DNA of 64,000 bases from Paracyclopina nana. Taxonomy: Eukaryota > Arthropoda > Copepoda > Cyclopoida > Cyclopettidae. How positions within the stretch are numbered: the first letter of the stretch is position 1; every line of letters starts with the position of its first letter. A program made the translations under genes and the position numbers. This document shows, one piece after another, positions 47,774 to 62,939 of the stretch. The DNA lies in the NCBI GenBank assembly GCA_019096065.1, contig JAGUCH010000001.1, positions 9,114,001 to 9,178,000 of the forward strand. Direction: 5' to 3'. The notes beneath the pieces were generated by a model that had not been told where the DNA came from, did not search any database, and saw only the letters and a program-made list of their open reading frames with translations.

Positions 47774-49400
47774 CGGCACTTGTAAGCATCCTAAGATCCA
47801 GGAGTGGCCTCATAATAAGCGCTGCCTGAGAACACCGTGAGGCATTTTTAGATTAATGTAAATTAAATTGTTCATTCATGAACGACACAATTTGTCCTTT
47901 CTGTAGAAATACGTAAGTTTCCATTTTTCAAAAAAATAATCTCGCCTGAATCGGTTTTAAACGAATAGGTTAATCAAATTAACATTTGCTCTGGCTCACG
48001 GCCACAAGCGTCATTAAAGGGACTTTTAGGCTAAATTATTTAAGAATTCATGCATGATGCTGAAGTGGCCACTCTTAATTGAGATTGGTTATAACTTTTT
48101 TTCTTATTTAGCGGCGAAAGTACTTCTTTAGCTCTCATGTACTAAAATAAAAATTACAAATTTCCAACTAGAGGGGATGGAGGTACTTATCGGTAATGAA
48201 GCTTTTTAAATTAATCAATTTTCATTGATTTAAAAACTGCGGTGAGCATTTCCAAAACGTTCTTTTGATAAATCTCTGGAAAAAATTGGGGTTAACTGCT
48301 GAAAGTTTTAACTTGAGTTTGGAGTATTTTAAGCTATTCTCATCACAACTGCAACTTCCCATAATAAATTCAGTTATCTTCTTTTTAGACACATATAAAA
48401 GCACCTCTCAACTTCATAAAATAATTGAATTGCTTGCCATCTGCTAATAGATGTTCTGCTCATTCACCACCCTCCAAAAATTCTGAAGCTAATCGTAACG
48501 AAATCAATCTAATCCGATTGTGTACTATTTATAAACTTTACTTCGATCCCTCAAAGTGATTCAATGCTGGGATGATCTGGTTTATTTTACGATCACTCTG
48601 CTCCCTAGGGTCCAAGTGCTGCTTGGCTCTTCGAAGAAATCAATCATTGATTAAAAATGGGCTATGAAAGCCCTGTTGCACTTTCCATCTCCTTTGATTG
48701 TTCCTGATAAAGAGTTTAGGGGCATATTACAGCTAGAAACTTAATGCCTTCTTTCCGCTGGTCTTTGTTTGCCGGAAGATACTGCGGCAGAATATCCAGA
48801 TAATTGGTCAAGGCTCCTACTGAAATTTCATCCATTCATTTCGCATCTCAAAAACTTGCTGATCGGCTCCAATTTCCCAAGTGCGATTCAATTTATAATT
48901 TATTCCATCACCAAGCGTCAACTTCTCGAATCTCGCCATGACGTGGAACAAAACCTCTGAATTTCTCTACAACTTCCATTTGCCTTTGCAGACGATTGCC
49001 CAAAAATACCATGCTATTTGCGTGGTATTTAACAAACAATGACATCATCATCGTGACCTGATTACCCGTAAAACCGAGGGGAGGTTCGCGCAACCCTTTG
49101 ACCCGCTTACGCGCAACCTTTCCGACGCGACCAATATTTTTTCACCAGAGGCCTCGATTGTGAGCGCGCAGAGGGCCTTTAAGGCCATCGTGTTTGGTCT
49201 GGTTTGGCTTTTGTGTTCCCAGATGTGCAAATGGTTGCGGTGGGTGCACCTGTGAAGACTTGAGCTCAAAATTTGGAGTGCACGTGTGTAACTGGCCGGG
49301 ATCGGACGTCGACGTAGAAGAAATAACTTGACACCCACGATTTCACACGCACAAAAACATATGGTCGATGAAAGACCTCAAGTGTTGGCCTCAGCAACGC

Positions 49401-49576
49401 TGACCTCGAGCCATAGTGAACCAGTGCGGCCTCTGAGGCCCAAATTTGCGCCCTTTTGAGCGAGTGAGTGCACAGGTGTGCGTTGAGATGCGAGTGATGA
49501 CCTCATCTTGACTGTTATAGTGGATTCTCCCCAAAGTGTGACCTCGTTGCTAAATGACCTCCGAGGTTGAGGTCGA
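49401..49576. promoter_or_regulatory. Cluster of nuclear-receptor half-sites
   Basis: TGACCTC (complement of AGGTCA) occurs at 49401, 49498, 49539 and 49555, followed by GAGGTCGA at 49569. Spacings are irregular; the 49539/49555 pair is close enough for a direct repeat. The functional reading is inference. Confidence 0.3.
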
Positions 49577-50895
49577 CCCTTGCTCGTGACCAACCATGGG
49601 ACTACCGTCGATTAGCGTCAGCTTCAAAGAATATTTTAGCTACATTCACAGTAACGTCGGTAAGTAGCAGTAAAATATTTTTGCTGCGAGTGCTATTTGT
49701 TAATGTGGCGCTATTTTACGCACTTGACTCGGTCTAATTTGCTGGTACTATAATAGCCGCTAAATTAAGATTCCCATTTAAATGCCGGCTTAGCAAGGAT
49801 TCATTCTTGGAGAGGCTAAAAGTATCCGTATGTTGGCTATATGCTGAAAGGGGGTCGTCATGGAGACATGTAATGAAGGTCTTCTCGATTTGGTCTTGTG
49901 GCGAGCTGGAAAAAAAGCATCATGATTGCGCTAATTCCCGTAAATTGCTATCGCAGGCTGACTTTCAGAGGTTTTAAAGAACAAAGCAACACTGACGGTA
50001 TGCATGAAGTTTCTATTTTAAATGCCACTCAATTTGATTTAAAAATGATAATTTCCAGTGATTGAAGGTGGTAAAAATAGATGGGGTATATGTGGAAGCG
50101 CGCGTCATCCTAAACAGTGGAAAAATACTCAATAATTACGAGCAATTGAAGCCTCAAAGAGAATGGCAAAATGCTACGTAGCTGCAAATGCAAAATGGAA
50201 TCGTTTGTCGCTGCATGAGAAATCAGACATTCGATCCGCTGCACTATCTGTTTACATTCGGCGCAATCAGCGGGAAAAGTATATCATCGCATCCTGGAAA
50301 AAGTCAAGAAAGGCTGCGATGACGCGGCCTTTATGGCGAAAGGTGTCAAGGCCACATTCGCGCCTTTTCTTGTTGGTGTTCCGGGTGTGAGACGTGCAGA
50401 TGTGGTCTCCCTCGATCCAGGTGTGCACCATCAAGACCGAACCGTTATTAGGCGCCGCGCGACCAAGAACACGCGGCCCCCATTTTCGCTCGTTTCACCC
50501 CTAAACGGCCTCCATTCGCCTCGTTTTCGCCTCGCTTCGCTCATTTACCCTTCTTGCGAGGCCGCGGAGGTTTTTTTCGCCGATGGCACGGCCCTCGCGA
50601 TGGACAATCGCCTTTTCCATGTCCATATTGGGCCCGTGCGTTGCTGCATGACATGCATGCCTTACGTAGCGCGAGAACTTCCCCGAAGCTGCCCGCGTGC
50701 ACCGCCGTTGGCCACGATCCTGCGCTTCGCCACAGCTCAACTTCGGCCTGGCGCAACTCGGCGTCTTCTTCCAAACGTCAAAAAGAAGCCACTACCAGCT
50801 GATCGCTCCAAGGCGTCGATGCCAATTTCGAATTTTCCCGCCGCTGCTCTGGCGCTAGATTAACCGTTTTGGGGGGGCGAGCGCGCGATCTGGAA

Positions 50896-50914
50896 TGACG
50901 TCATTTTGACGTCA
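50896..50914. promoter_or_regulatory. Two perfect CRE sites upstream of Egr
   Basis: TGACGTCA at 50896-50903 and again at 50907-50914, 11 bases apart (one helical turn), about 260 bp before the Egr start codon. Full palindromic CREs bind CREB/ATF factors, and Egr genes are classic activity-induced early genes. Confidence 0.6.
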
Positions 50915-51175
50915 GATCAGGCGAGCTCGGTTGGAGGCTCCAGAGAAGTTTGGCTTTCATTCGGCATGGTTGAGGGAGCGCCGGGGATTTCTCTCTGCCT
51001 TTTCTTGCTGCCTCAAAAGCAAATGGTTCAAGCCTCTCACCGCGAGTTGAGGCTAAGCCTCGAGACGAGACGCACGCAAGAAACCGCGATCATTTAGCGC
51101 ACGTTGGCTTCTGCGATCCGACCTCATCGTCGTCATGCCAGTTGCCAAGTTCCCCGAGGTCTCGCCAGCCGAAAA

Positions 51176-55842
<4,667 letters not shown>

Positions 55843-57655
55843 TTGCTGCGTGTAACTAACCTGTCGCCCTATTTTTAACCATTAATCAAACTCGTAACAA
55901 CTCGGCGGCTACCCGTACTGTCTGCTGTTTTCTTCCTTCTTTCAGCAATCTAGACACTAAAGAAAGTACCCTCCACTTGAAAAAACCTAAGTAGACAAAA
56001 CTCGAACTTGTTCCAGTTTTGGGCTAGCGTCACTGCAGCTGCTGTCCCACCACCGCCCAGATCTGCATTTAGTAAATTGAACCTGAGCTTACACAACCAC
56101 ACACATTTTCTGAGTCGCGCGCGAAGAGAGCAAAAATTGAGGATTTGGGGCTACCACTTTTGTACGGGCGAGAAGGGCGAAAACTGCATCATGAATCAAT
56201 TCGTTGTTGAATGTTTGTATACTTATACACTGCTATATTGCTACCCGACTTTGAAACTACTGTAACTGTGACATCGTGTGTTAATTGTCAATCATACAAA
56301 CTACCTAAACCCAACACAACTCCGTCCACAGATTTTTCATACCCTCCTCCTTTTTTAAAAAGAGATGTACCTTGAATGAAGACTCCAACCTTTAGGCCAA
56401 AACGCAGATACCGTTTTTTATATTGCAGTGTTACATTTCCACCCACCCGCGAATGCTCGAGTGCATACTAGTATTGGAAAGAAGTTCATCAGTTTCTTAA
56501 TTCATAAGCCATCGTACTTACCAAAATGTTTAATGGCTTTTAAAAGCACATAATTTTGAAGTTGGTTGGCTTCGGTTTACGATTATGAAACTTTAAAAAG
56601 AGGTCTTTTTCAATGACAATGGCTAGCAACGGCAAATGGACAAATTGTTGCACAGGAATCAGCTTTTCTTGAAGTTGGCTTCACCTCCGATTAGTACAGG
56701 CAACTGAAAGAACGGGATGGCTCCATTCGAAAATGGGTCAAAGAAAGCCCTATTTTTTCTCGAAACTAAAAAGCTGATAATAATAATTTCTCCCTTGCTC
56801 CAAAAGTTTGACGGAAGTCGAGTGGAAAAATGGTTGCTTAGAAACTATCATAAGTATTATTTTCGTCAGTTTGTCTTACTGCTAAAGTAGCCACTAAACA
56901 AATGCATCACATATGTACAGTTTCTGAGCCAACATCCCTACACATTAATAAGGCTACGGCTAGAAATACCTGCTGCGATGAGCTGCAATCACTATCTTCT
57001 AATGCAGCTTTCTTTAAAAAGTGCTATCTTGCTGCATCCAACCAATTAATTTTTTTCTAGTGAGTACGCTTTAATTGCTAAAAAACCTAGAAATAGAAGC
57101 ACATGCTTGTCCACTAGTTGGTCAGCTATGCTAATTTTTTTCCTCGACGTTGTCTTATTTGCTTTCTTCTTACCTCTTAAAGTGCCATAATCGTTCCCTG
57201 AGCTGCACACACTAGCTTAATATGAGCAAAAAAAGCTCAATCAAGCAAAATAGAAGGGGATACTTCATCTCCCTTTCCCTCAGAGTTGGAAACAATACTT
57301 CTAGTTATTTATTTTTTGCCTGGATGCTGAGTGCTTTCGCCAAGTAAAATAGCTCAATCATCTCCTCTCTTTCAACGCTATACAGTCATTGTAACTTATA
57401 ACAAGCTACTTATTTACTTTCGTAATTCCAGAATAGAAACACAACAATTTTAATAATGATCCAGGGTTGTAAAGACTTCAGCAACGTGAAAAATCTAATT
57501 ATGAATTCAGTTACGTGCATACTATAATATAAAAACCCTATTAACAAAGATGTACCAAGGAGAAAGAGTAAAAATCGTTGTTTTATTGAAATAATTTTAA
57601 ATGTGCAATTGTCATGTGCATCTTCTAATGAATGTTTTTAACAAAAACCAACCGG

Positions 57656-57661
57656 AATAAA
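57656..57661 (+). promoter_or_regulatory. Possible Egr polyadenylation signal
   Basis: First AATAAA on the plus strand after Egr; assignment depends on the transcript reaching this far. Confidence 0.35.
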
Positions 57662-58447
57662 AATGTTCACCATTTATCGTGCTATTACTAGAAACAAATC
57701 ATGAATGCCTATCCCCCCAAAAAAGTTGCCTAATGCAGACTTATTGGCGTTACCTCAATGTTACACTTGGAATTCTTAGGCTTCGTTTTATCTGCCACCA
57801 AGAACTTCCCGTGAAATGTTTTTGAGTTGCTGGAAAACATCTTTCATTTGCGAGCTTGCTGACCATTGACGTCAGTGCATAGCATTGTTTCATAAGCTGG
57901 TGGAGAGCTTTTTTATTATGAAAACCTTAACTCAATTGGCATTTATGAGGGTTCATTCATAGGGCTTTCGTAAATAAGCTTTTTGTTTCAGCATGATGCG
58001 CACAAAAATTGCTTTAATGCGTATCATCATCACAAGTACGAGGCTTTTTATGGTATTCTATCTAAGAGAAAAAAAACGTGAATCTGACATATTACCAACA
58101 TTAACACATCTAATTGGAAGCCAACTTTTAACCTAGCTCATAGCAGTAATTTTGCAATTCTCATCAAGCAGCGGCGAAAAACAAGGAAAATGCTCTTCGT
58201 TGACTTTTCCTCAACCCGAAGAGAAGGTCGTTCCTGTGCTAATCAATATAATCTAATGGTTACTTTCATAAGGTTTCAGTTTCTAGCGTTAACTCTCCCT
58301 GAAAAGAAGACACCAAATATCACCTGGAAAAGTTTAAAGGCCTTACAAATGAAAACATGGTTTTGCACGATTAATTGACGTTCGGTGACACAGTTAGGTT
58401 ATTAAGTTTGGAGTCCGAGCACCGTCTCAGATTAATTGATTATTGCT

Positions 58448-58520
58448 GAGAAAATCAGCTGTGCTCATTTGGTAAACTTTACTAAGCGAAAGAGCACAAA
58501 TGAGTACAGCTTATTTTCTC
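58448..58520. repeat. 24-bp-arm hairpin, miRNA-precursor-like
   Basis: Left arm 58448-58471 (starts GAGAAAATCAGCTGTG) pairs with right arm 58497-58520 (starts CAAATGAGTACAGC) with one mismatch and one site that would be G:U in a plus-strand RNA; loop of 25 bases. Arm and loop sizes fall in the animal pre-miRNA range, but a small MITE remnant would look the same. Confidence 0.5.
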
Positions 58521-59195
58521 GATGGGTTACGATACAACGTAGTGCTACGGGTCGCGGAGGAATTTCTTGAACCGTAGAAAAAGCGAAATCGCGATCAATT
58601 GAGTTACACTCTTAGCTTCAAAAAGAAAACGTACGATTTTGGGGACTTGAGCCGGAAAAGTTTATTTTTGTTGAAAGAATTAGGATTATGTTGCAATTAC
58701 TAGTACTACAGCGCGCTAGGAAGAATTAAGGTTAAACATCTGGTCACCCTGCTGGCATGACCAAATACGAAAAACCGCTCGTCGGCTCCAATATCTAATA
58801 TGGCAGTTTCTGAAACTTTAGTAATTCATTTCTAAGTATGCTTCTGGCAACACTATATAAGAAGTATACAAAAAATATTCAGGCTACTTCAAAAAATGTA
58901 GATGAGTAATAAAAACATTTTTCAATGGACCAAAGTCTTCTATCTAAATAAAGAGTCGGATAAAAATAAAGATGTCATGTTACTGTTAAGGCATTTTTGG
59001 CCATGATGAGAGAGTCGAAAAAAAACAATAATTTCAAATGAGGATCGACTTAAGTTTTCGAGACGTCATCCGGATTGAAAATACGACTCAAATAGCAGAA
59101 GAAAGGACAAGGCCAGATGTGCATAGAAAAGAAAGGCTAGCTCGCAAAAACGGCTTTGTGAAGCAGACAAAAAATGCAAGACATCTTTGCAAATC

Positions 59196-60042
59196 ATGGG
59201 TCACATTTCGAGCAAACCGGCGGCCTCTGAGGACTCGCTGAAACTCTTTGGAGCCTCCGGATTCGGTCAGAGTGGCGGAAATTTGAGCGTTTGCCAGGGA
59301 TTGAGCCAACTTCAGGGCGAAGTGCTGCGTCAGACACGAAGCCTGCAGCAAGTGTCAAACATCACGTACGAAGTGTTCCTCGACACCATCACCGAGCTCA
59401 ACGAAATCTCGAGCCACTTCTTGGATTCCAACGGAAAACAGCTGGTGTTTGCTGTCAAAAAGGGCTCGGACTCCTCGTTTCTGTGGAAAGCAACTGTTCG
59501 CGTAGCTTGTGTCAAAGTTGACGCCGAGTCGAAGCACGTCGACTCATACCGATGCTTGAGCCTTAAGCAGTACCTAAGAGTGTACAATTCCTTGAAAACT
59601 CAGTCCGCTGCCGTCAGAGAGGGATTCACGGATCAACAAGGGGCCAAAGCAGCGAGCCTTGCTGAAGGTGAGCCTTTAAAAACACTTGTCAAGGCTGCGG
59701 CGTGAGAAAATGTCCCTTATTTTCCTAGGCGAAGAAGCTGGGAATTGCGGCCAATTTGAGCTGGTAGATACCAAAGCTCTTCTGGACGAGCTCAGTGATG
59801 CGGATCCGAACAGCTTAGACGAATGCTGCATCTGCCTTGAGCGCAAGCCTGATGTGATTTTGCCTTGCACTCATTCCTACTGCATGCCATGCATTGATCA
59901 GTGGAACATTGAGCACAAGACATGTCCAGTGTGCAGAGAAACGCTCGACACCACTGATGACGGATGGGTGATCTCTGAGGGACCAGACTGCATTGACGTA
60001 ACCATTGAAATCCAGAAAAGTTTGATGGACTTGGCCCAATAA
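59196..60042 (+). CDS. RNF141: RING-finger protein 141, 2 exons, 261 aa
   Basis: Probable E3 ubiquitin ligase. Exons 59196-59667 and 59729-60042 (61-bp intron), 786 nt in frame. The start MGHISSKP keeps Gly2 and Ser6, as for N-myristoylation, like MGQQIS of vertebrate RNF141. The family-specific N-terminal domain is clear (TYEVFLDTITELNEI, KKGSDSSFLWKATVRVACVK), followed by a C3HC4 RING at about 190-229 (CCICLERKPDVILPCTHSYC, then CPVCR) and the conserved WVISEGP tail. The protein is about 30 residues longer than the human one. The ORF also opens at a TTG upstream, but the ATG fits the family. TBC1D25 starts 215 bp downstream on the same strand. Confidence 0.94.
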
Positions 60043-60043
60043 A
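60038..60043 (+). promoter_or_regulatory. Polyadenylation signal overlapping the RNF141 stop codon
   Basis: CAATAAAAT: the TAA stop (60040-60042) sits inside AATAAA. No other AATAAA was seen before the TBC1D25 start, so either the 3' UTR is only tens of bases or the transcript continues into TBC1D25. Confidence 0.45.
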
Positions 60044-60257
60044 ATAGCAGGTAATTTGATTACAGACTCTGCAATCAACGTACGCACCTCGACATCTTTA
60101 GATCCGACGAGCTATTTCGTTTTCATTCATTTCTTTTGTGCGCAAAAGAAAAGATTTTTTGCTGACGTCAGAGTCGTTAACTTGGCAATGGATTCATACT
60201 AATAATGACCCATAATTATCCACTAGGTTGACAGCTTTTTTCAGATTTGATGCGAAG
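60043..60257 (+). other. Short RNF141-TBC1D25 spacer with splice-like sites
   Basis: A donor-like AGCAG|GTAATT at 60051 and a strong acceptor CTTTTTTCAG ending at 60244, which is 13 bases before the TBC1D25 ATG. The acceptor could close a TBC1D25 5' UTR intron, an intercistronic intron of a two-gene transcript, or be a spliced-leader acceptor. Confidence 0.35.
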
Positions 60258-62578
60258 ATGAGCAGCATTGGCACTGGGGCAGTCTTCGAATATGATCGCG
60301 ATGCGATTCGCGTCAGCGCTCGATTTTACGTCAGGTCTGAAATCGGACCCGAAAATAGCAACGATTTGACGACCAGCGAAGCTCGCAAATTTTCAGTTGA
60401 CCCCAATTTAACGTCGTATGAAACCTTGCGCAATCTGCTGAGCCGCGCTTTCGACCTCAAAGATGATGTGGATGAGTCATTTCGGATTTCGTACTTTTGC
60501 TCGAATGAGTGGCTGCCAATGTTGTCCGATTGGGATTTGGATGCTGCCGTTCTCAGTGCTTCGGATCCTTGCTTGCAGTTAGCACTAGTCAAAGCTAGTC
60601 AGAGGGACAAAGTAACACTTGAAGGTAATTGACATTTCCTCCTTACTACCACCCATAACAAGTAAATGTGCACTTTCGTAACTGTGACGACAGATCTGGT
60701 TGAAAGGTTTCGCGTGATTTCCAAAACGCTCGTGGGCTGTCGAATTTTTTAATTTCAAAGTATACCTAGGAAAAATATTGCTCCCAATTTCAGTTGAAAA
60801 AGAAGCCATAGTTGAGGAAAAGCCCGCTTTATCTCCCACGTCTGCGCAAGATGCTCTGCAACAGCTAGTCATATCGTCGAAACGTGACGGAGCCAATTTT
60901 CTGAAGACCACATTGCCTGCTTTGACAATTAAATTTCAAAAGATGGTCAACTTGCCCCCGGAGGAGGCCGTGCATCAAAGCCCTCAGCGACCTCCCATGA
61001 GTGACCGCGAGTTCCGCTCGTTTCTGGACAACGTCGGTGAGCTGGTTAGGCCACGCGAATTGAGACTCCTCGTTTACAAAGCAGGGGTGGAGGCCCCGCT
61101 TCGAAAAGTCGTCTGGAAACATTTGCTCGGAGTCTACCCGAGCGGCCTCGATGGCCGTAAAAGGCTGGACTATATGCGGCAAAAGTCCTTGGAGTATGAC
61201 AAATTGAAGAACGCCTGGCTTGAAATTGTGGCCCAACAAAAGGTCAGCGAAGACATCAAGATGGTTACAAATATGGTTAGGAAGGACGTGCTGAGGACTG
61301 ACCGAGGCCACAAGTTCTACTCCGGGGAGAATAACGAGAATGTCACAGCCCTCTACAACATATTGACCACCTATGCTTTGCACCACCCGTCAGTTGGTTA
61401 TTGCCAGGTACATTTTCACATCTATACCGCCATTTTGTCTCCCTCAAAGTGATGATACATTTTAGGGCATGTCTGACCTACTCTCGCCGATTTTGATGAC
61501 CATGATGGATGAGGCGCATGCGTACGTGAGTTTTTGCGCCCTGATGAAAAGACTAAAAAAGAACTTCATGGTTGACGGGCTTGCCATGACAAAGATGTTC
61601 CAGCACCTATCCGAAGGGCTGACCTATTACGACCCCGAATTTTTTGCCTACCTCAAAATTAACCAAGCTGATGATTTACTTTTTTGCTATCGTTGGCTTC
61701 TGCTCGAGATGAAACGAGAATTTGCCTTTGAAGATTCGCTCCAAGTCCTGGAAACGCTGTGGGCCTCTTTGCCACCGGCATACTCGGACAAAGATGGCTT
61801 GCAATTATTTGAAATTGAAATCAAGTGCGAGGCCAAAAAGCAGGAGTTGAAGGGAACCCCACGGAAAGAGAGTGTCTATGCAAAAATGGTCAGCCTGAGG
61901 AGGCGGACTACGTCGGGTGAGTCGCTTGGTAAAAACTTAAAATATTGATTGATGCAGCTTGTTTTTGTAGGAGATTTGAAGAAACTTCTCACCGCACCCC
62001 TTGGCTTCGCCCGTGAACAAGACAGGCCTCGTATTCATTCAGACAGCTCCGCTTCCATTCTGACTGACAAAAAGAGTGCGAGAGAGGTGATCGCAAAAGA
62101 ACCAGTGGGAAAAGCAAGCAGTTTAAAGATCACAGATTTGAAGGACTTTAGCAAATTGGCTGGAAGCTCCAAGGTCTCGTCCACGTCGTCTTCGCTCAAC
62201 TCTTCCGTTGTGAAAGAAAACAGCTTAGACGACCCGTTTGACCATGACAATATCGGCTATGTCAATGGTAGTGGCAGTAATTCCTCAACAGCTCCCCCAG
62301 TGCTTTTGTGCGATCGCTTGCCCGAGCCAACGGAATTCGGGGATGGAAACCCATTCCTCATGTTCATTTGCATCGCATGCTTGCTCCAGCATAGGAATGC
62401 TATCATGAACGGACGGTTCGATTACCAGGAAATTGCCATGTATTTTGACAAAATGGTGCGAAAACATGATGTCAAAAAGACTTTATCCATGGCACGAAAA
62501 CTATTCGCAGAGTATCTTAACGACGATTGGGCAGTCACACTCACCAACGAAAGGGAAAGAGTGAAGGCAAGTTGTTGA
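60258..62578 (+). CDS. TBC1D25: TBC1 domain family member 25 (Rab GAP), 4 exons, 679 aa
   Basis: Rab GTPase-activating protein; the vertebrate protein acts on Rab33B and binds Atg8/LC3 in autophagosome maturation. Exons: 60258-60624, 60794-61407, 61466-61916, 61971-62578; 2040 nt, in frame. An N-terminal PB1-like segment (ISYFCSNEWLPMLSDWDLDA) is followed by the TBC domain: VRKDVLRTDR (284-293) gives the catalytic Arg of IxxDxxR with Val for Ile, and GYCQGMSDLLSPI gives the Gln finger. FFAYLKINQADDLLFCYRWL and LKREFAF-like MKREFAFED are TBC1D25 signatures. After a Ser-rich insert the C-terminal half-domain EFGDGNPFLMFICIACLLQ and FDYQEIAMYFDKMVRKH closely matches the family. Length is close to human (about 688). 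Confidence 0.95.
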
Positions 62579-62915
62579 CGAGGAGGGGGCAACTTTTCAA
62601 ACTCGCATTTGAGCTTGGTACCCATATACTATCAAGAGCAGCTTTATCTTCAGTCATGCAGGAATGAAAAAAACAAATTGTTCCTTTAGAATGCGCGTGC
62701 AATTTTTGTGTTGTTATGTTTTGTTTTTGTCTTGCGCGTAAAAAAGGCTCATCTTTGCGGCCTGATTTTTGAAAGATGCGTTGTTCCCAAAAATGCATCT
62801 CCCTCCTGTAATTTGTGATCATGATCGTGGCATTTTTTTTGGCAACTATGACTTATTTTTATTGTGAAGCAGGTTCGACTCTCGAAGGAAACTTCTGCAT
62901 ATTTCGTCACTATGA

Positions 62916-62921
62916 AATAAA
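62916..62921 (+). promoter_or_regulatory. Polyadenylation signal of TBC1D25
   Basis: AATAAA (within GAAATAAAGC), giving a 3' UTR of about 360 bases. Confidence 0.6.
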
Positions 62922-62939
62922 GCAACTATATTAGGACAC

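Larger units (their letters stand above)
44692..48990. other. Intergenic region with MITE copies
   Basis: AT-rich, no supported exon. Holds the hairpin element at 46167-46364 and its half copy at 47663-47773. Confidence 0.45.
48991..51175 (+). promoter_or_regulatory. GC-rich upstream region of Egr
   Basis: Base composition rises sharply relative to 44-49 kb, with many CpG, up to the Egr start codon. It includes several TGACCT half-sites (49054-49576), a CArG-like CCATATTGGG near 50633 and two CRE sites (50896-50914). Long open frames here (such as 50333-50863) are expected from high GC and show no family resemblance. Taken together it looks like promoter and enhancer DNA. Confidence 0.45.
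55843..59195 (+). other. Egr 3' UTR and intergenic region
   Basis: The first canonical AATAAA after the Egr stop is at 57656-57661, implying a 3' UTR of about 1.8 kb, common for regulated early genes. Beyond it the sequence is AT-rich with one strong hairpin (58448-58520). No supported exon until RNF141. Confidence 0.45.

Noticed and set aside
49048-49338. 96-codon minus-strand frame
   Set aside because: No recognisable domain or splice context; lies in the CpG-rich upstream region of Egr.
50333-50863. 176-codon plus-strand frame upstream of Egr
   Set aside because: Non-ATG opening, overlapping long frames on both strands, Arg/Pro/Ala-rich; a by-product of high GC.
62872-62884. B-box-like GGTTCGACTC
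   Set aside because: No A box or cloverleaf pairing in the preceding 80 bases.
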